NCBI GenBank assembly: GCA_026389975.1
Contig: JAPLGV010000211.1
Span: 1-18,776 of the forward strand
Reading direction: 5' to 3'
Source: Chloroflexota bacterium
GTDB taxonomy: Bacteria > Chloroflexota > Anaerolineae > Anaerolineales > Villigracilaceae
Length of the DNA: 18,776 nt
Both the position numbers and the translations under genes were made by a program. Positions 8,077-14,512 of this stretch are shown here, piece by piece; position 1 is the stretch's first letter, and each line of letters begins with the position of its first letter. The notes beneath the pieces are model-generated. The model was not told the origin of the DNA and searched no databases. It was given only the letters and a program-made list of their open reading frames with translations.

Positions 8077-8531
8077 TCTCCGGGCTTTGGGCGGTAATGG
8101 CCTTCAACCCACTCTTCGCCCTGCGGCCCAATTTCCTTCTTCCAGACCGGGACAATCTCTTTGAGCCGGTCGATGCCGTAACGAGCAGCCTCGAAGACGC
8201 CGGTATTGCGGTGGGCAGACGTGCAGGCGATCAACGTGGTAGGCGTGCCGGGATACAGCCGCCCGATGCGCTGGACGATGGCAATGCCTGCGATGGTCGG
8301 CCATTTCTGGCGGATCTCGTCAGCCACCTGGCGCATCTTGGTTTCCGCCATTGGCTGGTAGGCTTCATAGTCAAGATAAGCCGTTTCGTGGGCATCTCCG
8401 CGGGAGGTCTGCCCGCGCACCATACCGGTGAAAATTGCCGCTGCGCCCGTCGTTGGGAGCGTAATCCGGCCGAGCAGGGCATCCAGGTCGAGTTCGGATT
8501 CGGTGAGGAAGATGATGGTTGGGGAATCCAT
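8073..8531 (-). CDS. moaE: Molybdopterin synthase catalytic subunit
   Basis: MoaE is the large subunit of molybdopterin synthase. With thiocarboxylated MoaD it puts the two dithiolene sulfurs into cyclic pyranopterin monophosphate. The 152-residue protein has the expected FTGMVR (34-39), LDYEAYQPMA (53-62), SAHRNTGVFEA near 105-115, and the lysine pair Lys124 and Lys131. These two have the same spacing as the catalytic lysines 119 and 126 of the E. coli enzyme. ATG 8531 follows an AGGA ribosome site and lies 9 bp after the moaD stop. Its own stop overlaps the start of the PLP-enzyme gene. Order moaC-moaD-moaE on one strand supports a dedicated cofactor operon; moaA and moaB are not in the window. 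Confidence 0.95.
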   Translation of the reverse strand: MDSPTIIFLTESELDLDALLGRITLPTTGAAAIFTGMVRGQTSRGDAHETAYLDYEAYQPMAETKMRQVADEIRQKWPTIAGIAIVQRIGRLYPGTPTTLIACTSAHRNTGVFEAARYGIDRLKEIVPVWKKEIGPQGEEWVEGHYRPKPGE

Positions 8532-8540
8532 GCCACAATC

Positions 8541-8789
8541 CTATCCGCCGGAGACAGGCGGGAAGAAAGCGATTTCAGCGCCTTCAGGGATAACTTGCTC
8601 GTTGGCGGCGTATTCGCGGTTAATGGCGACCATCATCGAGTTTTTGACTTTTTCCAAGAGAGGGTAGGTTGCCACCAGCAAATCCGTTAGCCCGCCGACA
8701 GTCATTCCGAAAGGGATTTCGATCTCCAGCGATTTCGAACCAACATAATCGCGCAAGGTGGCAAAGAACAAGACTTTAACTTTGTGCAT
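8541..8789 (-). CDS. moaD: Molybdopterin synthase sulfur-carrier subunit
   Basis: A ubiquitin-like protein of 82 residues ending in PPVSGG. The C-terminal Gly-Gly is the residue pair adenylated and thiocarboxylated so that MoaD can hand sulfur to MoaE. Start choice: an upstream TTG at 8801 is in frame but lies inside the GGAG sequence itself. The ATG at 8789 sits 7 bases after GGAG and gives the usual MoaD length, so it is preferred. It lies 47 bp after the moaC stop and 9 bp before moaE, consistent with one transcript. Thiamine-type ThiS carriers share the fold and tail, but the moaC/moaE neighbours make MoaD the clear reading. Confidence 0.93.
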   Translation of the reverse strand: MHKVKVLFFATLRDYVGSKSLEIEIPFGMTVGGLTDLLVATYPLLEKVKNSMMVAINREYAANEQVIPEGAEIAFFPPVSGG

Positions 8790-8836
8790 TTTATGCTCCA
8801 AAAACTGATAACCCGGGCAGACACACAGGTTCTCCC

Positions 8837-9316
8837 CTACTTGTTTACAATATCTCCAGACCGGCCACCATGTTTCTCCACCAGCCGGATGTTCTGGATC
8901 TTCATCGTCTTTTCGGCGGCCTTGGCCATGTCATAGACCGTCAGCGCCGCAACCGAGACAGCGGTCAGCGCTTCCATCTCGACACCGGTTTTACCGGTCG
9001 TTTTGACCGAAGCCATGATGACCACGCCGGGTAGGGTGTCATCGAGGGAGAGTGCAACTTCAATGTGGGTGATGGGTAAAGGATGACATAACGGAATCAG
9101 CTCCGCAGTTCGCTTGGCAGCGGCGATGCCGGCAATTTGCGCCACAGTCAACACATCACCTTTCTTAATCGCCCCGCCACGGATCAGGTCCAGCGTAGCC
9201 TGTTTCATCACAACTTCGCCGCTCGCAATTGCGAGACGCTCGGTATCGGGCTTGTCTCCCACGTCCACCATCTGGGCGCGGCCGGAGTCATCAAGATGAG
9301 TCAGTTTCGGAGTCAT
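8837..9316 (-). CDS. moaC: Cyclic pyranopterin monophosphate synthase
   Basis: MoaC converts the MoaA product into cyclic pyranopterin monophosphate, the first stable intermediate of molybdenum-cofactor synthesis. The 159-residue protein keeps the whole active-site set: Lys51, Cys77 and His78 in LCHPLP, Glu113 and Glu115 in GVEMEAL, Asp129 and Lys132 in DMAKA, and GGRSGD near 150. Each lies at or within one residue of its E. coli number. The start is ATG 9316. There is no Shine-Dalgarno; a perfect TATAAT lies 6 bases upstream on the same strand, so the messenger probably begins at or next to the ATG. It is the first gene of the run that ends with DUF58, and it diverges from the hypothetical gene at 9376. 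Confidence 0.95.
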   Translation of the reverse strand: MTPKLTHLDDSGRAQMVDVGDKPDTERLAIASGEVVMKQATLDLIRGGAIKKGDVLTVAQIAGIAAAKRTAELIPLCHPLPITHIEVALSLDDTLPGVVIMASVKTTGKTGVEMEALTAVSVAALTVYDMAKAAEKTMKIQNIRLVEKHGGRSGDIVNK

Positions 9317-9322
9317 GGTCAG

Positions 9323-9328
9323 ATTATA
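9323..9328 (-). promoter_or_regulatory. -10 element of moaC, leaderless arrangement
   Basis: TATAAT on the minus strand is followed by only CTGACC before the moaC ATG. A start site 6-7 bases after the -10 would fall on the ATG, giving a leaderless messenger. No good -35 is visible at 17 bp. Confidence 0.6.
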
Positions 9329-9363
9329 CCGTAGGGGGAGCGGTGAGAAAACGGGTTTTTGGT

Positions 9364-9369
9364 TATAAT
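9364..9369 (+). promoter_or_regulatory. -10 element of the 9376 gene, leaderless arrangement
   Basis: TATAAT is followed by GGCCGC and then the ATG at 9376, again exactly six bases and with no ribosome site. It is the rightward half of a back-to-back promoter pair with moaC, in an intergenic space of only 59 bp. Confidence 0.6.
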
Positions 9370-9375
9370 GGCCGC

Positions 9376-9735
9376 ATGGAATTCTTCCTCACCGACCCAG
9401 ACATCGAGCGCCTGCCGCCTGCCGATACTCGCCTGCTCGACCTGCGGGCGGAACCTTACCCCGATGGAAAACGCCTGCGGGTCGCTTTGGACCTGACCCC
9501 TTTCCAGCAAAAACCTTATCTCGAACTGACCCTGACCGACTCAGCCGGAGAGGTTGTCGTCGCGACCAGCATCGTTGAGCCGGTCGCCTGGAGGCTCGAA
9601 CTTACTCTGCACATTCTCAAGCCCGGCGCAACCGCTAGCGGAGTATATAAGCTCACGGTCATTCTTTCTTTCCCCGACCTGGGCGAAATTGACCGCCGCG
9701 ACCTTACTGTTGAAATCCCTTCGCCCATGATATAA
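9376..9735 (+). CDS. Hypothetical protein, small beta-rich
   Basis: I do not recognise this 119-residue protein. It begins MEFFLTDPDIERLPP and is made of alternating hydrophobic strands (LRVALDL, PYLELTLTD, RLELTLHIL, YKLTVILSF, RDLTVEIP), which suggests a small Ig-like or C2-like beta sandwich. It has no signal peptide and no membrane helix, so it is probably cytosolic. An upstream in-frame start would add 49 residues running across the promoter region. ATG 9376 is chosen because the protein is compact from there and a TATAAT lies six bases before it. The stop codon is 1 base before the next ATG, so it is the first gene of a three-gene run with two lipoproteins. Function unknown. Confidence 0.75.
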   Translation: MEFFLTDPDIERLPPADTRLLDLRAEPYPDGKRLRVALDLTPFQQKPYLELTLTDSAGEVVVATSIVEPVAWRLELTLHILKPGATASGVYKLTVILSFPDLGEIDRRDLTVEIPSPMI

Positions 9736-9736
9736 A

Positions 9737-11569
9737 ATGGAACATATTCCTCGCCCTGTTTCTGCTTTTCAACTCTTTACCTTTTGCCTTTTGCTGCTCC
9801 TCCCAGCTTGTGGTCCCGCCCCCACGCCTGTGCCAACCAGCACCCTGGTACTCACCGACACCCCGACCCAGCCCCAGCCCACCATCGAAGTACCCACCCA
9901 GACTCCCTACGTTATCACCGCCACCCCTGAGACGGTTGTCACCGCTTCAGCGCCGCAGGGTGTTTTTTTCCTGTCCCTGGAAGAAGGTGATTATTTCCAC
10001 CTTTTTGCTTATTCGCCTCAGACCCTGCCGCTGACCCGTCTCACCGCAGATGCCTGGGACGATATTACCCCCGCTCTCGGCCCGGATGGGAACTGGCTGG
10101 CTTTCTCGTCGCGCCGAAACGGTTACTGGGATCTGTATCTCCTGGACTTGGGCGGAGGCGGAATTCACCGGCTGACAGATACGCCTGAATACGATGCCGC
10201 GCCTTCCTGGTCACCGGATGGGGCTTTTATAGCCTACGAAAGCTACGTGAATGGTAACCTGGATATCTTTCTCCGCTCCGTTACGGACCCGGGACAGGCT
10301 CCCCTCCAATTGACTCAAGACCCCGCCGCCGACACATCTCCCGCCTGGTTGCCGCTGCTCCCCGGACGTCAGATCGCTTTCATCTCGGACCGCTCCGGCG
10401 AACCCGAGGTGTGGATTGCGGACCTCGATCATGCCGGGAACTTCATTGATGTCAGTAACAATCCCAAGATGGTCGAGGCGCACCCTGCCTGGTCTCCAGA
10501 CGGGAGCAAACTGGCGTGGGCTTCCACTGATCCAGATTCAGGGTTGACCAGCCTCTACGTCTGGGACGCCCGCAACCCCGATGTCCCGGCTCGCTGGGCC
10601 GGCTCCGGTGACTGGCCTATCTGGCAGGATAATAACAACGTTGCCAGCCGCCTGCCTGCCCCCAATCAGACTTTTCTGACCGGGTACACCACTGCTGGAG
10701 CGATCAGCATCCCGCCAGTGCTGCTCCCTGGTGTGCTATATGGATTTTCCTATGGCACCACAAGCGCAGCATTGCCAGGCCCCTTCCAGACCGTATCACA
10801 GGTCACGCCGGCCTTTCCGTTCGTAGCGGGGACCAATCCCCAGCCTAATATCCCCTCCGGAAGCGCCTCGCTGGTTACGCTGACGAATGTCACTGCTCTC
10901 TATCCACAACTGAATGAACTGGCAGGCGACTCCTTCCAGGCATTGCGCGCCCAAGTCGCGGCACAAACCGGCTGGGATGCCCTCGGCAACCTGGAGAACG
11001 CCTTTGTTCCGCTAACCACACCTCTCAACCCCGGTCTGGGCGAGGACTGGCTTTATACCGGGCGGGCCTTCACACTTAACCCGGTGTTAGTCCAGGCCAA
11101 TTGGATGGCAGTTGTGCGTGAAGATTTCGGCCAGCAGACCTATTGGCGCATCTTCTTGCATACAGCCGCCCAGGATGGCTCCCAAGGAATGCCGTTTACG
11201 CAAGTACCCTGGGATTTTTCCACCCGCACTACCAGTTCGTCCGCCTACGAGAACGGGGGCCAGTTGATGAATTCCGTTCCCGGCGGCTACTGGTTCGACT
11301 TGACCACGCTGGCCGCCCAGTACGGATGGGAGCGCCAGCCCGCCCTGACCAACTGGCGGACGTATTACGCCGGCGCCCATTTCAACGAATTGGTCTATCC
11401 CCAGGGCCTGGACTGGCGTACCGCCATGCTGCAACTTTATCCACCCGAAGTGCTGGTCACACCGACAATCGTTATTCCGCCCACCCGCACCCCCACCCGG
11501 ACTCCGCTCTGGTATCGTTCGCCTACACCCACACAGACGTCGACGGCACGTCCCACCTCCACACCTTGA
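9737..11569 (+). CDS. PD40 (TolB-like) beta-propeller lipoprotein
   Basis: A 610-residue predicted lipoprotein. The signal peptide (about 1-24) ends in the lipobox LLPAC with lipidated Cys25, followed by a Thr/Pro-rich linker to about residue 70. Four PD40/WD40-like blades follow at roughly 112-138, 156-179, 202-230 and 250-277, each with the SPDG-type turn or a relative of it (GPDG, SPDG, LPG, SPDG). Residues 310-576 form a second region rich in Trp and Tyr, including EDWLYTGRAF (436-445) and YWRIFLHTA (469-477), which I cannot name. A low-complexity TPTRTP tail ends the protein. It is expected on the outer face of the cytoplasmic membrane. The gene starts 1 base after the previous stop and ends 2 bases before the next ATG. 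Propellers of this type often bind partners or ligands; no enzyme motif is visible. Confidence 0.85.
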   Translation: MEHIPRPVSAFQLFTFCLLLLLPACGPAPTPVPTSTLVLTDTPTQPQPTIEVPTQTPYVITATPETVVTASAPQGVFFLSLEEGDYFHLFAYSPQTLPLTRLTADAWDDITPALGPDGNWLAFSSRRNGYWDLYLLDLGGGGIHRLTDTPEYDAAPSWSPDGAFIAYESYVNGNLDIFLRSVTDPGQAPLQLTQDPAADTSPAWLPLLPGRQIAFISDRSGEPEVWIADLDHAGNFIDVSNNPKMVEAHPAWSPDGSKLAWASTDPDSGLTSLYVWDARNPDVPARWAGSGDWPIWQDNNNVASRLPAPNQTFLTGYTTAGAISIPPVLLPGVLYGFSYGTTSAALPGPFQTVSQVTPAFPFVAGTNPQPNIPSGSASLVTLTNVTALYPQLNELAGDSFQALRAQVAAQTGWDALGNLENAFVPLTTPLNPGLGEDWLYTGRAFTLNPVLVQANWMAVVREDFGQQTYWRIFLHTAAQDGSQGMPFTQVPWDFSTRTTSSSAYENGGQLMNSVPGGYWFDLTTLAAQYGWERQPALTNWRTYYAGAHFNELVYPQGLDWRTAMLQLYPPEVLVTPTIVIPPTRTPTRTPLWYRSPTPTQTSTARPTSTP

Positions 11570-11571
11570 CC

Positions 11572-12609
11572 ATGAAACCCGTTTTTGGTTTGCGATTTCT
11601 TTTATTTGCAGTTTTACTGGCCGCCTGCACTCCTACACCCGCGCCAACGGCATCCGTACCTACAATTCAATCTCCCGACTCTGTATTTACTGCTACTGCA
11701 TTCAACCCATCCTCAACTCCCCAGATTGCGCTCGCGCTGCCATCCGAAACCCCAACGCCGCCGACTGCGACTGAAACGCCCCTCCCGTTCCCAACCGCGA
11801 CCATCGGCGCCATGCAATTGTTCTTCCCCACCGTCATTCCTGCCGAAGGAGCTGAATACCGCCCGCCGCTCTATCCTGTACCCTGGGCACTTTCGCCTTT
11901 TGACCATTTCTATTTCGCTGCTCCCATTGCCGCCACCTACCCCGCCGACCCAATCTGGGATTACCGTTATGGCGGCATTTACTTTGGGCCAGACGTAATC
12001 CACACCGGAATTGACCTGCCAGCCCCACGCGGGGCCGAGGTGTTGGCTGCCGGGTCGGGAACGGTCGTCTGGGCTGGAATTGGGCTTTACTCTGGCTCTA
12101 GGTACAATTTGAAAGATCCCTACGGCGCGGCCGTCGCCATCCGCCATGACTTCGGTTACAAGGACCAGCCGCTCTACACCGTCTATGCCCACATGGAGGA
12201 AGTGGACGTGATTGTTGGTCAATGGGTGAACACCGGTGACATGGTGGGTAATGTCGGGGATACAGGCATGACGCCGCAAGGGTATGGCGTCCTGGTTGGT
12301 CGGGTGATGAGCACGTACGGAGAACGGCTTGATTCATATCTGATCCTTTTAAAATCTCTCGATACGGAGAAGCAATATTCAGTCACGACTTATGGGCCGT
12401 TGACTGTCAACAGTGACGCGTATTACAATGAAAACGTGGTTCTGGGCGACTTGCCAGCCGGTGTTTATGAACTCAACATCCCTTACGGCGCGTTGAACAG
12501 AAAGGTTAATATACAAATCCTTCCGGGACAGATCACGTATTTTTCCTTCTTTGGATACAACGGCTACGACTTCACCCCGCCTCCCACCCCAGAGACCGGT
12601 ATGCCTTGA
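11572..12609 (+). CDS. M23/LytM-like lipoprotein lacking the HxH motif
   Basis: This 345-residue lipoprotein has a signal peptide with lipobox LLAAC (Cys19), a Thr/Pro-rich linker to about residue 75, and a LytM/M23 domain from about 138. M23 enzymes cut peptidoglycan cross-bridges using zinc. His144 and Asp148 in HTGIDLPAPRG match the first two zinc ligands, and His207 in YAHM matches one active-site histidine. The HLHFE-type motif with the third zinc ligand and the other catalytic histidine is missing. After GNVGDTGMT (226-234) the chain passes straight into QGYGVLVGRV, which looks like the start of a carboxypeptidase-regulatory-like beta domain. The enzyme is therefore probably inactive and may act as a binder or activator. 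ATG 11572 is 2 bases after the previous stop; longer in-frame starts would overlap that gene by over 400 bases. Confidence 0.85.
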   Translation: MKPVFGLRFLLFAVLLAACTPTPAPTASVPTIQSPDSVFTATAFNPSSTPQIALALPSETPTPPTATETPLPFPTATIGAMQLFFPTVIPAEGAEYRPPLYPVPWALSPFDHFYFAAPIAATYPADPIWDYRYGGIYFGPDVIHTGIDLPAPRGAEVLAAGSGTVVWAGIGLYSGSRYNLKDPYGAAVAIRHDFGYKDQPLYTVYAHMEEVDVIVGQWVNTGDMVGNVGDTGMTPQGYGVLVGRVMSTYGERLDSYLILLKSLDTEKQYSVTTYGPLTVNSDAYYNENVVLGDLPAGVYELNIPYGALNRKVNIQILPGQITYFSFFGYNGYDFTPPPTPETGMP

Positions 12610-12620
12610 ACAGGCATGCC
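12598..12620 (+). terminator. Stem-loop over the end of the M23-like gene (weak terminator at best)
   Basis: GGTATGCCT and AGGCATGCC pair in nine positions (one G-U) around TGAAC, which contains the stop codon. No T run follows, so it may be a 3'-end stabilising hairpin rather than a terminator. ATGCCTTGA is also repeated directly at 12601-12609 and 12616-12624. Confidence 0.35.
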
Positions 12621-12628
12621 TTGAGCTC

Positions 12629-12656
12629 TTGACGTATCGAACATCTGTGCTATACT
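12629..12656 (+). promoter_or_regulatory. recA promoter
   Basis: TTGACG (12629-12634) and TATACT (12651-12656) are 16 bp apart. Each matches its consensus at 5 of 6 positions. The start would fall near 12663, leaving a leader of about 50 bases that contains GAGAGGA before the recA ATG. Confidence 0.7.
12638..12651 (+). promoter_or_regulatory. Candidate LexA (SOS) box in the recA promoter
   Basis: CGAACATCTGTGCT matches the Gram-positive type pattern GAAC-N4-GTTC with one mismatch (GTGC). It occupies the spacer between -35 and -10, the place where LexA would block polymerase. The identity of the local LexA site in this lineage is assumed, not shown. Confidence 0.5.
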
Positions 12657-12712
12657 CGACTCTGGACGCTAAATAAGTACCTCGACCCAATTCAAGGATA
12701 GAGAGGAATATT

Positions 12713-13804
12713 ATGGCTCGCAAATCTGACACATCTGCAGGTTCCACAATGGACGAAGGCCGCCGCGCCATGCTTGATAAAGCCCTCGGGGATATTATCA
12801 AACGCTACGGCGACGGCTCCATCATGCGGCTGGGCGAAGCCCAAAAAATGACCATTGACGCCATCCCGACTGGCTCGCTCTCCCTCGACCTGGCGCTGGG
12901 TATTGGCGGCATTCCGCGTGGACGCATCACCGAAATCTACGGTCCTGAATCTTCAGGTAAAACCACTCTCTGTCAGCACATTGTTGCCGAAGTTCAAAAA
13001 ATGGGTGGCACCGCCGCTTACGTGGATATGGAACATGCCCTCGAGCCGGCCTATGCCGCCAAATGCGGTGTGGACATTGACAACCTGCTCGTCTCTCAAC
13101 CCGACACCGGCGAACAGGCCCTTGAAATTACCGAGACGCTCGTCCGCTCCGGCGCAGTGGACCTGGTGGTTATCGACTCGGTCGCCGCGCTGGTTCCTAG
13201 ATCCGAAATTGAAGGCGATATGGGTGATGCCCAGATGGGTGCCATGGCTCGTTTGATGTCCCAGGCGCTGCGCAAACTCTCCGGTGCCATCAACCAGACT
13301 AAGACCTCGGTCGTCTTCACCAACCAGTTGCGCATGAAAATTGGCGTGATGTTCGGCAACCCGGAAACAACCACCGGTGGCAATGCCCTCAAGTTCTATG
13401 CCTCCGTCCGCCTGGACGTGCGCCGCATCCAGTCCATCAAGATCGGGGCTGAAATCGTTGGCAACCGCACGCGTGTGCGCGTGGTCAAGAACAAGGTCGC
13501 GCCCCCGTTCCGCACCGCCGAGTTCGATATCATGTACAACGAAGGCATCTCCAAAGTCGGCGACCTAATTGACCTGGCGACCCAACTTGAGATCGTGGAT
13601 AAGCGCGGCGCTTTCTTCTCTTATGGCGAAACCCGCCTCGGGCAGGGACGCGAGAACTCCAAGGAGTTCCTGCGCCAGAACCCGGACCTGGCCAACGAAA
13701 TCGAACTGGTTATCCGCCAGCGCGCCAGCGGTGGCGAAGTTGCCATCCCGCTTGTCACCGGCCGTGGCGATGATTCTGGTGGCGAAGCCTCAGAAGAAGC
13801 CTGA
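12713..13804 (+). CDS. recA: Recombinase RecA
   Basis: RecA forms filaments on single-stranded DNA, drives homologous pairing and strand exchange, and triggers LexA self-cleavage. The 363-residue protein is full length. Walker A is GPESSGKT (77-84); Glu107 in VDMEHALEP is the position of the catalytic glutamate; LVVIDSVAAL is Walker B. The L2 loop region GVMFGNPETTTGGNALKF is intact and reads TTTGGN where E. coli-type proteins have TTPGGR, a variant found in many lineages. The tail is acidic (ending GGEASEEA), as usual. GAGAGGA stands 5-6 bases before the ATG. The promoter carries a LexA-like site. No terminator follows: the next gene starts 27 bp later and shares the terminator at 14430, so a small lipoprotein appears to be in the recA transcript. 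Confidence 0.98.
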   Translation: MARKSDTSAGSTMDEGRRAMLDKALGDIIKRYGDGSIMRLGEAQKMTIDAIPTGSLSLDLALGIGGIPRGRITEIYGPESSGKTTLCQHIVAEVQKMGGTAAYVDMEHALEPAYAAKCGVDIDNLLVSQPDTGEQALEITETLVRSGAVDLVVIDSVAALVPRSEIEGDMGDAQMGAMARLMSQALRKLSGAINQTKTSVVFTNQLRMKIGVMFGNPETTTGGNALKFYASVRLDVRRIQSIKIGAEIVGNRTRVRVVKNKVAPPFRTAEFDIMYNEGISKVGDLIDLATQLEIVDKRGAFFSYGETRLGQGRENSKEFLRQNPDLANEIELVIRQRASGGEVAIPLVTGRGDDSGGEASEEA

Positions 13805-13831
13805 TTTTAAGCAATTCGCGAGAGGGTTCAG

Positions 13832-14368
13832 ATGGACATAGAAAAGCGTAGAAAGCTTATCTCTGTGTCCACACCTGCACTTGCCGCAGGTGCAAGTGTC
13901 TGTGTTTATCTGTGGCTCCTTTTGTCTGCCTGCGGGGGAAATAGTACTGCGCTCTCTACCCCTTCCCTTCCAGCCCTCGTTCCCACCAAAACACTTTTTT
14001 CATCTTTTCCGTTTGTCTTAACCCCCACTTTAACCTGTATTGACTGGCTGGCTTTTTTAGATGACGTGACCATTCCCGACTATTCCATCGTCACGCCCGG
14101 TAGTACGCTGGATAAACAATGGCTCGTCCAGAACTCCGGTTCCTGTAATTGGGACAGCCGTTATCGCCTGCGGTTGGTCGGTGGGAACGCGCTGGGCGCA
14201 TCCCCGGAACAGGCGCTTTACCCGGCCCGCGCCGGGATGCAAGCCACCCTGCGGATTGTTTTCACTGCCCCGCTGGGAGCTGGGGAATACTTTAGCGAAT
14301 GGCAGGCCTTCGACGCGAAGGGCATTCCGTTTGGCGAATCGTTTCTTATCAAGATTATTGTGGAATAA
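13832..14368 (+). CDS. NBR1-Ig-like domain lipoprotein
   Basis: A 178-residue predicted lipoprotein. Basic KRRK near the start, a hydrophobic stretch (about 15-33) and the lipobox LLSAC (Cys34) form the signal peptide, followed by a Ser/Thr/Pro-rich linker to about 70. Residues 75-178 fit the NBR1-Ig-like fold common in Chloroflexota surface proteins: FLDDVTIPDYSIVTPG (75-90), KQWLVQNSGSCNW (95-107) and GEYFSEWQ (151-158). Such domains are thought to mediate binding; no catalytic residues are seen. ATG 13832 follows AGAGGG at 5 bases and lies 27 bp after recA, so it is probably co-transcribed with it. Part of the signal peptide (residues 14-23) is encoded by an interleaved palindrome, and the sequence after that resembles intergenic repeat DNA (TCTGTGTTTATCTGTGG). 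Confidence 0.8.
   Translation: MDIEKRRKLISVSTPALAAGASVCVYLWLLLSACGGNSTALSTPSLPALVPTKTLFSSFPFVLTPTLTCIDWLAFLDDVTIPDYSIVTPGSTLDKQWLVQNSGSCNWDSRYRLRLVGGNALGASPEQALYPARAGMQATLRIVFTAPLGAGEYFSEWQAFDAKGIPFGESFLIKIIVE
13872..13898. repeat. Interleaved inverted repeats in the signal-peptide coding region
   Basis: CACCTGC (13872-13878) pairs with GCAGGTG (13886-13892), and CACTTGC (13878-13884) pairs with GCAAGTG (13892-13898). Both are perfect 7-bp pairs and they cross each other, so a simple hairpin can use only one at a time, or both as a pseudoknot. Similar TCTGTG words flank it on both sides. Confidence 0.85.
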
Positions 14369-14429
14369 TTGGAAAAACAAGGTTTCAACCTGAAGTAGCT
14401 ATGACAATAAACTGATCGAAGCACCTTCT

Positions 14430-14461
14430 CTGGCGTACCCGCTAAGTACGCCAGTTTTTTT
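14430..14461 (+). terminator. Rho-independent terminator after the recA-lipoprotein pair
   Basis: CTGGCGTAC and GTACGCCAG form a perfect 9-bp stem with a 7-base loop (14439-14445), followed at once by a run of seven T. It lies about 60 bp past the lipoprotein stop codon. Confidence 0.93.
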
Positions 14462-14488
14462 ACAATTCTTCCCAACTACTGGTACAAT
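14459..14488 (+). promoter_or_regulatory. Candidate promoter of the pirin gene
   Basis: TTTACA (14459-14464) and TACAAT (14483-14488) are 18 bp apart, and TGG before the -10 makes it an extended -10 type. It begins inside the T run of the preceding terminator. GGAG (14500-14503) serves as ribosome site 9 bases before the ATG. Confidence 0.55.
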
Positions 14489-14512
14489 CTTCCTAATTCG
14501 GAGTTTATTGGT

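Noticed and set aside
9229..9375. Upstream extension of the 9376 hypothetical gene
   Set aside because: Would run antisense into moaC and across the TATAAT; ATG 9376 fits the promoter.
9731..9736. TATAAA directly before the PD40 gene as a -10 element
   Set aside because: It abuts the ATG with no space for a start site and is made of the previous gene's ATA-TAA stop end; chance AT sequence.
11474..11566. Short repeated ACCCCCAC/CACCCG words as a CRISPR or repeat array
   Set aside because: They encode the Thr/Pro tail of a lipoprotein (PTRTPTRTP); no regular repeat-spacer pattern.
11143..11571. Upstream extension of the M23-like gene
   Set aside because: Would overlap the PD40 gene by over 400 bases; the signal peptide and lipobox begin only at ATG 11572.
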